Source of the DNA: Sinorhizobium sp. 8-89
GTDB taxonomy: Bacteria > Pseudomonadota > Alphaproteobacteria > Rhizobiales > Rhizobiaceae
Direction: 5' to 3'
NCBI RefSeq assembly: GCF_030124325.1
Contig: NZ_JASKLR010000010.1
Coordinates: 112,045-176,044, forward strand
DNA length: 64,000 bases
Shown here in pieces: positions 17,887-27,317 of the stretch. Position 1 is the first letter of the stretch. Each line of letters begins with the position of its first letter. Both the position numbers and the translations under genes were made by a program. Below the pieces are notes generated by a model. That model saw only the letters and a program-made list of their open reading frames with translations. It was not told the DNA's origin and ran no database searches.

Positions 17887-18678
17887 CTAGGCCGGTTCGA
17901 ACGCGAATTCACCGGCGACCGGCACATGGTCGGACGGTTTTTCCCAAGAGCGCACGTGCTTTTCTATGGAGGTCGACACGAGCTTGTCGGCTGCTTCGGG
18001 CGAGATCATCAGGTGATCGATGCGAATGCCGAAGTTCTTCGGCCAGCACCCGGCTTGGTAATCCCAGAATGAATAAAGCGGTACCTCGTCCGAGGTGGCA
18101 CGGACCGCGTCCGTGAATCCGAGATTGCGAAGCCGCCGAAATGCGGCCCGCGTTTCCGGCAGGAAAAGTGCATCGTTCTGCCAGACCTTGACGTCCCAAC
18201 AGTCGTGGGCTTCCGGAATGACATTGTAGTCGCCCGCGAGAATGAGCGGCTCTTCGAGCCTCAGCCGTTGCTCAGCGAATTGGGCGAGGCGCTGCATCCA
18301 GCTTAGCTTGTAGGGGTATTTTTCGCTTTCGACGGGATTTCCGTTCGGCAGATATAGGCAGCATACGCGGATCGCGCCGTGTTTGACGGAGAAAACCCCC
18401 TCGATGAAGCGCGCCTGCTCATCCGTATCGTCTCCCGGCAGGCCGCGATTGACCTCGTCTGGCCGCAGTTTCGAGAGGAGCGCGACGCCATTGAATCCCT
18501 TTTGTCCATGCGTTTCCACGTGATAACCGAGCGCTTCGATCTCGCCTCTCGGAAAGCTCTCATCGACTGACTTGATTTCCTGCAGGCAGGCGATGTCGGG
18601 GTTCGATTCCTTAAGCCAGGCGACGAGGCTGTCGACGCGCGCCTTGACGCCGTTGATGTTCCAGGTGGCAATCTTCAT
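17887..18678 (-). CDS. xthA: Exodeoxyribonuclease III (AP endonuclease)
   Basis: Removes 3' blocking groups and cuts abasic sites in base-excision repair. The 263-residue protein covers the endonuclease/exonuclease/phosphatase fold: MKIATWNINGVKAR, CLQEIKS with the metal-binding Glu, LAGDYNVIPEAHD with the catalytic Asp and Asn, FRIDHLM-like GIRIDHLMISPEA, and the terminal SDHVPVAGEF catalytic His. The frame extends three codons upstream (MLA), but MKIATWN is the conserved family start. Confidence 0.95.
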   Translation of the reverse strand: MKIATWNINGVKARVDSLVAWLKESNPDIACLQEIKSVDESFPRGEIEALGYHVETHGQKGFNGVALLSKLRPDEVNRGLPGDDTDEQARFIEGVFSVKHGAIRVCCLYLPNGNPVESEKYPYKLSWMQRLAQFAEQRLRLEEPLILAGDYNVIPEAHDCWDVKVWQNDALFLPETRAAFRRLRNLGFTDAVRATSDEVPLYSFWDYQAGCWPKNFGIRIDHLMISPEAADKLVSTSIEKHVRSWEKPSDHVPVAGEFAFEPA

Positions 18679-18709
18679 GGCCAGCATCGCCTTTCATGTC
18701 GGTGAGTCC

Positions 18710-18813
18710 TACTGCATGCTTCGTTAAATCGAAGCCGATCTAAGGGCAAAACAAGCAGCAATTCAAAGTGCCAAAGCGACCACAATGCGTCTGGAAGGGC
18801 GCGGCGCTGTGGC
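18710..18813 (-). repeat. RIME-like intergenic mosaic repeat, copy 2 (reverse)
   Basis: On the minus strand it reads CAGCGCCGCGCCCTTC, then CACTTTGAATTGCTGC, then a dyad around GATCGGCTTCGATTTAA, and ends GCATGCAGTAG. This matches the other copies with about a dozen substitutions. It lies between divergent xthA and cls. Confidence 0.7.
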
Positions 18814-18984
18814 GGCGATTCGTTGTAGCGGCTGCGAATTCTTTTGACAAATCCGTTCCCTCCAACATCTGTGGGTACGGAAAACCGGCGCCGGAAAGCG
18901 TCTAAATCTCGCTCTCTGCGCGCGGCGATACTGCTCACGGTTGCAGGAATTGATTCCGCCCTGTCTCGCTCTATAGTCCCGCGC

Positions 18985-20448
18985 ATGATCCAGTTCGTCG
19001 AAAACTACTGGCCGCATTTTCTGGCGCTGCTTTCCTTCGCTTTGGGCGTGCCGGCGATTATCCATGCGGCGATGACCAAGGACGATGTGCGCGCCGCCGC
19101 GGGCTGGGTCGGCGTCGTGCTCCTGTCACCGGTGATCGGGGCGGCGATATACGCCGTTGCCGGTATCAATCGCATCCGCCGTACGTCCATCGGCCTGCAA
19201 CGCTCGCTGCTGCGGCCGCGAGGAGCAGATCAATATGGCCGTTACGACGTGACGCATGACGAGGTCGCCGTCCGCTTCGGCCATCGCTTTGCCGCGATGA
19301 AGATGCTTGGTGACAGGGTTGCGCGTCACGCGATGTCGACAGGAAACCACATCACCATGTTGGAAGGTGGCGACACGGTCTATGCCGCGATGCTTGAGGA
19401 AATCGCCGGCGCACGGCGCAGCATCCTCATAGAAAGCTATATCTTCGACAGGGATCCGATCGGCCTGCGCTTTGCCGATGCGCTGATTGCTGCGGTGAAG
19501 CGCGGCGTCGGTGTCAGGGTTTTGATCGATGCGGTCGGCGCGCGCTATTCGGTGCCGAGCGTGGTCAGCTACCTGAAGGAGGGCGGAGTGCCGACCGCGG
19601 TCTTCAACGGCAACATCATCATGGGGCTGAGACTACCCTATGCCAATCTTCGCACCCACCGGAAAATCTTGGTGGTGGATGGCGTCGTCGCCTTCGCAGG
19701 CGGTATGAACATTCGGGCTGGCTTCAGTGCGGAAGTGGCAGGAAAGGCTGCTTCCTTCGACACGCATTTCCGTGTCACCGGACCTGTTGTCACCGACATT
19801 TTCCAGGTCGCCGCAGAAGATTGGCAATTTTCGAGCGGGGAGAGCCTGGAGGGCGACGCGTGGAAGATCGGGGTGCTAAAGGACATGCCGGACGCGCCTC
19901 CGGTGCTCATGCGCGCCGTGCCGTCCGGTCCGGACAGCACGAATGAGACCAACCACAAAATGCTGATGGGCGCGTTCTCGGTTGCGCGCCAGCATATCCG
20001 CCTGATGTCGCCGTATTTCCTTCCAGACAAGGAGTTGATCAGCGCCCTGGTGACCGCCGCCCGAAGGGGTGTGGAAGTGGACATTGTCGTGCCCGCGATC
20101 AACAATCTGACCCTCATCGACCGGGCAATGACCGCGCAATTCGACCAGGTTCTCAAGGGCCATTGCCGCGTCTGGCGGGCGCAGGGAGCGTTCAACCATT
20201 CCAAACTGATGGTCGTCGACGAGCGTTGGACCTATGTCGGTTCGAGCAACCTCGATCCACGCTCGCTGCGCCTCAACTTCGAATTCGATCTGGAGGTTCT
20301 TGACGACGCCTTTGCGCGCGCAGTCAGCAACAAGATCTGCGCGATATTGACGACGGCGGAGGAGGTCACGCTTGCGGGACTCCGTGAGCAGCCTTTTCCA
20401 AATCGTCTGGCGAACCGCCTTCTCTGGCTGGGGTCACCCTATCTATAG
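18985..20448 (+). CDS. cls: Cardiolipin synthase, phospholipase D superfamily
   Basis: Condenses two phosphatidylglycerol molecules to cardiolipin and glycerol in the inner membrane. From MIQFVENYWPHF the protein has 487 residues. Two N-terminal membrane helices (HFLALLSFALGVPAIIHAAM, AAGWVGVVLLSPVIGAAIYAVAGI) precede two PLD domains with complete HKD motifs: HRKILVVD near residue 225 and HSKLMVVD near 404, the latter followed by GSSNLDPRSLRLNFEFD. The upstream frame to 18844 is basic and not family-like. It faces erpA tail to tail. Confidence 0.92.
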   Translation: MIQFVENYWPHFLALLSFALGVPAIIHAAMTKDDVRAAAGWVGVVLLSPVIGAAIYAVAGINRIRRTSIGLQRSLLRPRGADQYGRYDVTHDEVAVRFGHRFAAMKMLGDRVARHAMSTGNHITMLEGGDTVYAAMLEEIAGARRSILIESYIFDRDPIGLRFADALIAAVKRGVGVRVLIDAVGARYSVPSVVSYLKEGGVPTAVFNGNIIMGLRLPYANLRTHRKILVVDGVVAFAGGMNIRAGFSAEVAGKAASFDTHFRVTGPVVTDIFQVAAEDWQFSSGESLEGDAWKIGVLKDMPDAPPVLMRAVPSGPDSTNETNHKMLMGAFSVARQHIRLMSPYFLPDKELISALVTAARRGVEVDIVVPAINNLTLIDRAMTAQFDQVLKGHCRVWRAQGAFNHSKLMVVDERWTYVGSSNLDPRSLRLNFEFDLEVLDDAFARAVSNKICAILTTAEEVTLAGLREQPFPNRLANRLLWLGSPYL

Positions 20449-20499
20449 CCAAAGCTCGGCCTCGGGGACTCGAAGCGTGGGACTCAACTCTGGCGTTCG

Positions 20500-20832
20500 T
20501 CAGATCGAAAAGCTCGTCCCGCAGCCGCAGCTTGCGACGGCATTCGGATTCTTGATCTGGAAGGATTGGCCGAGCAGGTTGTCGACGAAATCGATTTCCG
20601 AACCGCCCATATAGACGAGGGAGAGGCTGTCGATCAGGACCTTGGCATTCCCTTTTTCGAGAACCAGATCGTCATCGTTTTCTGTGTCGACCAGATCGAA
20701 CTTATAGGAAAAACCGGAACACCCGCCGCCTTCGACGGAGACACGCATCGCGCTCTTGTCCTTTTCCGTCTGGAGAATTGTGGCGATGCGCTTGGCAGCC
20801 GCGTCGGAAAGGGTGACTGTTTCCTGTGTCAT
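20500..20832 (-). CDS. erpA: Iron-sulfur cluster insertion protein (ErpA/IscA family)
   Basis: An A-type carrier that delivers Fe-S clusters to apoproteins. The 110-residue protein has the three invariant cysteines: Cys38 (EGGGCSGFSYKF) and Cys102/Cys104 (ASCGCGTSFSI). The conserved Ser/Leu-rich core LIDSLSLVYMGGSEIDFV lies between them. It diverges from dgt, as commonly seen in Rhizobiales. It could equally be named iscA-like, since the subfamilies are hard to separate by eye. Confidence 0.92.
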   Translation of the reverse strand: MTQETVTLSDAAAKRIATILQTEKDKSAMRVSVEGGGCSGFSYKFDLVDTENDDDLVLEKGNAKVLIDSLSLVYMGGSEIDFVDNLLGQSFQIKNPNAVASCGCGTSFSI

Positions 20833-21047
20833 ATCTGCCTCCTGCCGGGGTCAAGAACCGGAGAGATTCGTACTCGCGCTCGGCATTCCGACGGGTCAAG
20901 CCGGAGAATCGGCTTGAATACCTGGCGCCAAGCCATTGATCTGTCTTCAGGACCCTCACGGCATTTCGCGCCGGCTTTCCTGTAGCGTACACTATAGGTA
21001 TGAAGGCTTGAATGTCCCGTCAATGGGACGGCCGGCACAGGTGAGAA

Positions 21048-22262
21048 ATGACTTTCGACAGACAGGCCCTCGGATTCGGTTACGGCGAGCACGCCGTCTT
21101 TGCGTCGGATCCCTGGGCCACGCGCGGCAGGCTCTATTCGGAGGCCGGCAGCCCGACCCGTTCCGATTTTCAGCGTGACCGCGATCGCATCGTCCATACG
21201 ACGGCATTTCGCCGGTTGAAGCACAAGACGCAGGTCTTCATCGCTGCCGATGGTGACCACTACCGCACCCGCCTCACGCATACGATCGAAGTCGCGCAGA
21301 TCGCACGCGCACTGGCACGCGCCCTGAAGCTCGATGAGGACCTTGCGGAGGGCGTTGCTCTTGTGCATGACTTCGGCCATACGCCCTTCGGGCATACTGG
21401 GGAAGACGCGCTGCACGAGGTGCTGAAGCCCTATGGCGGCTTCGACCACAATGCGCAGTCGCTACGCATCGTCACCAAGCTGGAACGGCGCTATGCGGAA
21501 TTCGACGGCTTGAATCTTACCTGGGAGAGCCTTGAGGGCCTCGTCAAGCACAACGGCCCTCTGACGCCGGCTGGCGAAGGGACGCGCGGTCCGGTTCCGC
21601 AGCCGATCCTGGACTATTGCGCCCTGCACGATCTCGAGCTCGCGAGTTTTGCGAGCCTTGAGGCCCAGGTCGCTGCGATTGCCGACGATATCGCCTACAA
21701 TACCCATGACATAGATGACGGCCTGCGCGCGGGATACCTGACTTTCGAGATGTTGGAGGAGGTTCCGTTTCTCGCGTGTTTGATGCGCGAGGTCCATGAT
21801 CGGTATCCTAGGCTGGAAAGCAGCCGGTTTACCCACGAGATCATGCGGCGCCAGATTACGGCGATGGTGGAAGACGTCATTGGCGTCGCGCAGGCGCGTA
21901 TTCGCGAAATCCGCCCACAGAGCGCGGGCGACGTGCGGCTGGCGGGCAGGGCGATTGCCACGTTCTCGGAGGAGATGAGTGAGACCGATCGGCAGATCAA
22001 GCATCTTCTGATGACCCGCATCTACCGCCATCCCGAGGTGATGAGGGTGCGGCAGGGAGCGGCCTCGATCGTCACCGATCTGTATCGAGCCTTCATGGCC
22101 GATCCGCTTCTTATGAAGGAACACTACTGGATCGACCAGATCGCCGGAATGGCGGAACCGGCCCGGGCACGCCACGTTGGAGATTATCTCGCCGGGATGA
22201 CGGACACTTTTGCGATCAGTGCGCATAGGCGCTTGTTTGACCATACGCCTGATTTGCGGTAG
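21048..22262 (+). CDS. dgt: dGTP triphosphohydrolase-like HD-domain protein
   Basis: A dNTPase that hydrolyses deoxynucleoside triphosphates to nucleoside and triphosphate. The 404-residue protein shows the HD-domain metal ligands: [21 protein letters not shown] (His), [19 protein letters not shown] (His-Asp) and [18 protein letters not shown] (Asp). The family start [44 protein letters not shown] is intact. This is the short type 2 form, of alphaproteobacterial type. argS follows after about 100 bp and a hairpin. Confidence 0.92.
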   Translation: MTFDRQALGFGYGEHAVFASDPWATRGRLYSEAGSPTRSDFQRDRDRIVHTTAFRRLKHKTQVFIAADGDHYRTRLTHTIEVAQIARALARALKLDEDLAEGVALVHDFGHTPFGHTGEDALHEVLKPYGGFDHNAQSLRIVTKLERRYAEFDGLNLTWESLEGLVKHNGPLTPAGEGTRGPVPQPILDYCALHDLELASFASLEAQVAAIADDIAYNTHDIDDGLRAGYLTFEMLEEVPFLACLMREVHDRYPRLESSRFTHEIMRRQITAMVEDVIGVAQARIREIRPQSAGDVRLAGRAIATFSEEMSETDRQIKHLLMTRIYRHPEVMRVRQGAASIVTDLYRAFMADPLLMKEHYWIDQIAGMAEPARARHVGDYLAGMTDTFAISAHRRLFDHTPDLR

Positions 22263-22275
22263 TGACGCCCCGCCC

Positions 22276-22312
22276 GGAGGCTGCAGGTTCGTCGAACCCG
22301 GCCTCCTTTTGA
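22276..22312 (+). terminator. Terminator after dgt
   Basis: GGAGGC pairs with GCCTCC, with an inner GGTTC/GAACC stem, followed by TTTTGAGTTTT. Confidence 0.7.
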
Positions 22313-22358
22313 GTTTTGCGCCATACTCCAGTTTGGCTGGAAAAAGCGGACGGATCAG

Positions 22359-24119
22359 ATGAACCTTTTCACAGACTTCGAATCAAGAATTAAAAACATT
22401 CTAGAAGCGCTTGATATCGTGCGTGAAAAGCGAGCCGACCTTGATTTCGGGCGCATCAATGTCGAGCCGCCGCGCGATGCGAGCCATGGCGACGTTGCAA
22501 CCAATGCGGCGATGGTTCTCGCAAAATCGCTGGGCATGAATCCGCGCGCGCTCGCCGATCTGATCGTAGAGAAGCTGCGGCAAGATCCGGAAATCACCGA
22601 AGTCTCCGTTGCTGGACCGGGTTTCATCAACGTTCGCCTCTCGGTCCCCTATTGGCAGAAGCTCCTGGCTTCGGTGGTGAGGGCGGGGACCGACTACGGC
22701 CGCAGCACCGTCGGTGCCGGACGCAAGGTGAACGTAGAATACGTCTCCGCCAACCCAACCGGGCCGATGCATGTCGGGCATTGCCGCGGCGCGGTTGTCG
22801 GCGATGCGCTGGCCAATCTTCTCGCCTTTGCCGGCTACGACGTGACCAAGGAATATTACATCAACGACGCGGGCTCGCAGATCGATGTTCTGGCGCGTTC
22901 GGCGTTCCTGCGCTATCGGCAGGCGCTCGGCGAGGACATCGGAGAGATCCCGCCGGGCCTCTATCCTGGTGACTATCTCGTGCCGGTGGGCGAGGCGCTG
23001 GCGGACGAATTCGGCACGAGCCTCAGGATCATGCCGGACGACAAGTGGATGCCGCTCGTCAAGGAGCGCGTGATCGACGCGATGATGGCGATGATCCGCG
23101 AGGATCTGGCTGCACTGAACGTCCATCACGATGTGTTTTTCTCCGAGCGGACGCTGCACGACAACAACGCAACGCGGATCCGCACGGCAATTAATGACCT
23201 CACGTTCAAGGGGCACGTCTACAAGGGCACGCTGCCGCCGCCGAAGGGGCAATTGCCGGAGGATTGGGAAGACCGCGAACAGACACTGTTTCGCTCGACG
23301 GAGGTCGGCGACGATATCGACCGTCCGCTGATCAAGTCCGACGGCAGTTATACCTATTTTGCCGCCGACGTTGCTTACTTCAAAGACAAGTTCGATCGCG
23401 GCTTCAACGAAATGATCTATGTGCTCGGCGCTGATCACGGCGGCTACGTCAAGCGGCTGGAAGCACTGGCGCGCGCCGTGTCGGGTGAGACAGCCAAGCT
23501 GAAGGTGCTGCTTTGCCAGCTCGTCAAGCTCTATCGCGGCGGCGAACCGGTGAAGATGTCCAAGCGGTCCGGCGACTTCGTAACGCTGCGCGACGTTGTC
23601 GATGAAGTCGGCCGCGACCCGGTTCGCTTCATGATGATCTACCGGAAGAACTCGGAGCCTCTCGACTTCGACTTCGCCAAGGTCACCGAACAGTCGAAGG
23701 ATAACCCGGTCTTCTACGTGCAGTATGCGCATGCGCGTTGCTGCTCGGTGTTCCGTCAGGCGGCGGAAGCGTTTCCTGACCTTGATTTCTCGTCGCTTGA
23801 TCTTGCCGCAGCAGTGACGGGTGCAATCGTTGATCCTGCAGAGATGCAGCTTGTCGCCAAGCTGGCAGAATATCCCCGTGTCATCGAGGCGGCGGCACTC
23901 TCGCAGGAGCCCCACCGAATCGCTTTTTATCTGTATGATCTTGCCGCAGTCTTCCACGGACACTGGAACAAAGGTAAAGAAAATCCTGAATTACGTTTTG
24001 TTAACGATAAGGACAGAGAATTAAGCATTGCCAGACTCGGGCTGGTGCATGCTGTCGCCTCGGTACTGAAGTCGGGCCTGTCTATTACAGGCACTTCAGC
24101 GCCGGAAGAGATGCGGTAA
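22359..24119 (+). CDS. argS: Arginyl-tRNA synthetase
   Basis: Charges tRNA-Arg. The 586-residue class Ia enzyme has an N-terminal Add-1 domain for D-loop recognition, the HIGH motif as MHVGH (residues 137-141 in [22 protein letters not shown]) and [14 protein letters not shown] in place of KMSKS. The DALR anticodon-binding domain at the C-terminus ends [31 protein letters not shown]. The downstream SPOR-domain gene is close enough for an operon. Confidence 0.97.
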   Translation: MNLFTDFESRIKNILEALDIVREKRADLDFGRINVEPPRDASHGDVATNAAMVLAKSLGMNPRALADLIVEKLRQDPEITEVSVAGPGFINVRLSVPYWQKLLASVVRAGTDYGRSTVGAGRKVNVEYVSANPTGPMHVGHCRGAVVGDALANLLAFAGYDVTKEYYINDAGSQIDVLARSAFLRYRQALGEDIGEIPPGLYPGDYLVPVGEALADEFGTSLRIMPDDKWMPLVKERVIDAMMAMIREDLAALNVHHDVFFSERTLHDNNATRIRTAINDLTFKGHVYKGTLPPPKGQLPEDWEDREQTLFRSTEVGDDIDRPLIKSDGSYTYFAADVAYFKDKFDRGFNEMIYVLGADHGGYVKRLEALARAVSGETAKLKVLLCQLVKLYRGGEPVKMSKRSGDFVTLRDVVDEVGRDPVRFMMIYRKNSEPLDFDFAKVTEQSKDNPVFYVQYAHARCCSVFRQAAEAFPDLDFSSLDLAAAVTGAIVDPAEMQLVAKLAEYPRVIEAAALSQEPHRIAFYLYDLAAVFHGHWNKGKENPELRFVNDKDRELSIARLGLVHAVASVLKSGLSITGTSAPEEMR

Positions 24120-24182
24120 GTATTGTCACCATTTCCCCACAATGCACTGGCAAACGAACGCAGGCAATTGTGAGTGGAGAGT

Positions 24183-27179
24183 ATGGCAGACAAACAATTC
24201 GCACGAAGCGGGCCGGCAGAATTCGACGTATTGGCCGACGATGATCCGTTGAGCGAACTTGCCCGCATTGTCGGTTACGATGCTCGGCCAGCCGTTCAGC
24301 AATTGCAGGAACTGCAGCGTCACCAGGAGGCGGTCCGGCGGGACCCCGCCTTCGACCTCGAAGAAGAGCTTCTTCGCGAATTTGATAGCTATGACGCTCC
24401 GCGTGCGGTTGCGGTTCATCCGGACAGCGGGCTTGTCGAACATCCGGCCGCCGGGGGCGTGGCGGAGCAGCATTACGGCGATCCGGATGGCGCTTTCGCG
24501 CCTGCCGAGGCGATTGTCGAGAACTTCGCGCCTGCGGTCGAAGACAGCGTTTCTCCGATTTCCGAGCCGATCGAAGATCGACATGACGAGCTGGCTTCGC
24601 TGGCTCCCGTTGTCGACGCCGCGGCGCCGGCCGAACTCGATGCAGCCGACGTCGCCGAGTTTCCGGCGGTCGACCTGGAGCGCGAACTCGAACTTTCGCT
24701 CGGCTACGAGGACTTGTCGCTTGCTGAGGACGCGCAAGGTTCCAACGATATCCGCTCGAGTGGCAGCATTCAGTCGCACTCGGAGCGGCGTGGGGCGTTC
24801 GACGCGCCCGCTATTGGTGCGTCGTATGTGCCTCTTGCTCTTCACGCGGCCGCCTTCGCCGGGGCGGGCAAGCTCTCGGTAAGCTCGGAACCAGTCTTTA
24901 TCGACATGGCGGACGAACTTGCCAGGCGCAACGAGGAAGCGGCTGCGGCTGCGGCCACTGACGTTGCCGTCGCAGCGCCAGCTGCCGCTTCGCCTGGCCC
25001 TCAGGGCGATGTCGATCAGCTGCTTGCTGACGTTGAGCGTTTTCCAGTGCCGGTCGCGACAGGTTTGGTGGCAGCCGCCGTGGAGGCCCATCCGGCCGTT
25101 CATGCGCGCCCCGCTTCGCCCGTCAAGAAGAGCAGCTATCCTTTCAAGCCGACCTTCAGCCGTGCGACGCCGGTTGCGTCTGCGACCGGTGCGTCGCAGC
25201 AGCGCGCCTTTGCCGCGCCCATAGTCGAGCCGATCGTCGCGAAAATGCCCGCAGCGCCCGCCGCTTCGCCGGTGGCGACGCCGGCGCCCGTCCTGGCACC
25301 CGAGCCTGTTCAGGAGTTGGAACCTGTTCAGGAGTTGGAGGCGGTCGAGTCGGAACCCAGCTTCGACATCGAGAATTTCGAACTGGAACTGTCTGAAATC
25401 GCCCTCGACATCGACCCGCCGAAAGATGATGTGCAAGGCGATGTCCAAACGGCGGCCGAGCAGCCGGTTGTCGCTCATCCTGCATTGGTCGAGCCTGCGG
25501 TGCAGCCGTTCCTGCAGGCGCTGTCGGTGCCTGTTGAGGCCGAAATCCGCCGCGACGAGCCGCAGGCGGCGACGCCGGTGATCGCAGATGAGGAAGCTCC
25601 GGTCGAAAGCGTATTGCCTTTCGATCCCGCAATGATTGCCGAGCCGGAAAGCGGGGTGGCGCCGATCGCGGACGTCGAAGTGCCGCAACTGCCGGCCCTG
25701 GACGCCGAAGAGAAGCCCGTCGTCTATCCGACTGACTACGACCTGGATATCGACGCGGAGATGGCGCAGCTTTTTGGCGCGCCAGCGCCACGGAGCGGTA
25801 CGCGTGTCGACGATCACGGCGCTGATGCCGCCGCGCTGCCGGCGGCGAAGGCAAATTCTCAGGCAGTGGCGGTCGACGATTTCGATGAATTCGAAAAGGC
25901 GATGGAAGAAGACTTCCAGCGGTCGATGGCCGAGCGTCAAGACACGGCGCAGGATACAGAGCGTCTGGCGGCGCCGAGACTGGACCGCACCACGGAATAC
26001 GGGGAGCAGGGCTACGGTCGCCGCTCGCAGCGTACGATGCTTCTGGCCGCCAGCGTAGCGGGCGTCATCATCCTTGGCGGAGCTGGCGTCTATGCGTGGA
26101 TGGGTGGGAGCAGTGCCGTCCTGTCTGGAGATGGTCCGAAGATTATCCTGGCGGACAAGGACCCGGTAAAGGTCGTCCCGGAAGTGAAGGGCGGCAAGAC
26201 CGTACCCAACCAGGACAAGGCCGTCTACGATCGCGTCGCCGGAGCGCAGGGGGATGCACCTCGCCAGGAGGCCTTGGTCTCCTCGACCGAGGAGCCGATG
26301 GATGTCGTCCAAAGAACGCTGACGCCGGAGACTCTGCCGCTGGAAGGCAGCGAGGGTGAGGAGGCGTTGACGGCCGCCTTGCCGGCGGAAGACGAGGAAG
26401 TGGCGCGCCTGCTGCCTGACGAAGAAACAAGCGATGCCGCGTCGGCCGAGGAGGAAAAAGCTCCTGCGGTTGCGCCGCGCAAGGTCCGCACGATGATCGT
26501 CAAGCCCGACGGCACGCTGGTCGCTCGCGAAGAGCCGGTGGCTCCGCCGGCGAATGACGCGACGGCAATCGGCAACAATCAAGCCATTCCCGCGACCGCC
26601 TCCGGTCAGGCTGCGGCCTCCGGTTCGAAGGGGGCGGCAACCGTCGCCGATGCGGGCTCTGAACTGCGCGCCGGTGAACAACCGGCCGCCGGAGCCGAAA
26701 AGGTCGCCCTTGCCGCGCCAAGCGATGCTTCCGTCGAGGAGCTCGCTCCGGTTCGCAGTGTGAAGACGACAGCGGTTGGCGGTCAGCTGGCACCTGTGCC
26801 GCAGACGCGTCCGACAGGCCAGGACGATGCCAGAGCTTCAGCGAACGCAGAGAAAACGCCGGCGGAAAAGGAAGCCGTGACGGAAACGGCGAATGCCGCA
26901 CCGGCCGCGCCGCTTGCGACCGCGTCCGTGCCCGCAGGCAGCTACGTGATCCAGATCGCATCGCTGCCCTCGGAAGCAGAAGCGCAGAAGAGCTACAACA
27001 ATCTGTCCGCGAAGTTTGCGGGCGTGATCGGTGGCCGCGGCGTTGATATTCGCAAGGCTGAGATCAGCGGCAAGGGCACCTATTACCGGGTGCGTATTCC
27101 GGCCGGCACGCGGGAGGAGGCCAATGCCCTCTGCTCTCGTTACAAGAGCGCCGGCGGAAGTTGCCTCGTGACGAAGTAA
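24183..27179 (+). CDS. Large bitopic SPOR-domain protein (probable cell-division/peptidoglycan-binding)
   Basis: The SPOR domain binds denuded peptidoglycan at division sites. This 998-residue protein starts MADKQFARSGPAEFDVLADDDPLSELARIVGYD. It has about 600 residues of acidic, Ala/Pro/Glu/Val-rich low-complexity cytoplasmic sequence and one membrane helix (TMLLAASVAGVIILGGAGVYAWM, about 617-640). A second disordered periplasmic stretch leads to a C-terminal SPOR domain from about residue 918 (SYVIQIASLPSEAEAQKSYNNLSAKF ... RVRIPAGTREEANALCSRYKSAGGSCLVTK). A PVQELE unit is tandemly duplicated. The argS-SPOR-nagZ-scpAB order is conserved in Rhizobiales. The length of the cytoplasmic region probably varies between species. 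Confidence 0.88.
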   Translation: MADKQFARSGPAEFDVLADDDPLSELARIVGYDARPAVQQLQELQRHQEAVRRDPAFDLEEELLREFDSYDAPRAVAVHPDSGLVEHPAAGGVAEQHYGDPDGAFAPAEAIVENFAPAVEDSVSPISEPIEDRHDELASLAPVVDAAAPAELDAADVAEFPAVDLERELELSLGYEDLSLAEDAQGSNDIRSSGSIQSHSERRGAFDAPAIGASYVPLALHAAAFAGAGKLSVSSEPVFIDMADELARRNEEAAAAAATDVAVAAPAAASPGPQGDVDQLLADVERFPVPVATGLVAAAVEAHPAVHARPASPVKKSSYPFKPTFSRATPVASATGASQQRAFAAPIVEPIVAKMPAAPAASPVATPAPVLAPEPVQELEPVQELEAVESEPSFDIENFELELSEIALDIDPPKDDVQGDVQTAAEQPVVAHPALVEPAVQPFLQALSVPVEAEIRRDEPQAATPVIADEEAPVESVLPFDPAMIAEPESGVAPIADVEVPQLPALDAEEKPVVYPTDYDLDIDAEMAQLFGAPAPRSGTRVDDHGADAAALPAAKANSQAVAVDDFDEFEKAMEEDFQRSMAERQDTAQDTERLAAPRLDRTTEYGEQGYGRRSQRTMLLAASVAGVIILGGAGVYAWMGGSSAVLSGDGPKIILADKDPVKVVPEVKGGKTVPNQDKAVYDRVAGAQGDAPRQEALVSSTEEPMDVVQRTLTPETLPLEGSEGEEALTAALPAEDEEVARLLPDEETSDAASAEEEKAPAVAPRKVRTMIVKPDGTLVAREEPVAPPANDATAIGNNQAIPATASGQAAASGSKGAATVADAGSELRAGEQPAAGAEKVALAAPSDASVEELAPVRSVKTTAVGGQLAPVPQTRPTGQDDARASANAEKTPAEKEAVTETANAAPAAPLATASVPAGSYVIQIASLPSEAEAQKSYNNLSAKFAGVIGGRGVDIRKAEISGKGTYYRVRIPAGTREEANALCSRYKSAGGSCLVTK
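25307..25342 (+). repeat. Short tandem duplication inside SPOR-protein gene
   Basis: The unit CCTGTTCAGGAGTTGGA occurs twice in direct succession with only one or two differing flanking bases, encoding two PVQELE units in the low-complexity cytoplasmic region. It suggests recent length change there. Confidence 0.7.
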
Positions 27180-27188
27180 GTCCGGGAA

Positions 27189-27236
27189 TGAAACAGAACG
27201 GGGCGCGGCAGAAATGTCGCGCTCGTTTCTTTTGCG
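27189..27236 (+). terminator. Probable terminator after SPOR-protein gene
   Basis: An imperfect hairpin, AACGGGGCGCG with CGCGCTCGTTT around GCAGAAATGT, is followed by CTTTTG. The stem has a bulge, so confidence is moderate. Confidence 0.5.
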
Positions 27237-27317
27237 GACGACACTTTGTCTGTGAATGACCGAGGAACTGCGGCTTTGTGACTTCGCGCCGAACGGTGCG
27301 CGCACTATGATTCTGGG

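Noticed and set aside
24126..26681. 851-residue open frame on the minus strand opposite the SPOR gene
   Set aside because: A GC-rich coding strand often leaves its complement open. The product is Arg/Asp-rich with no domain, whereas the plus strand has a membrane helix and a SPOR domain.
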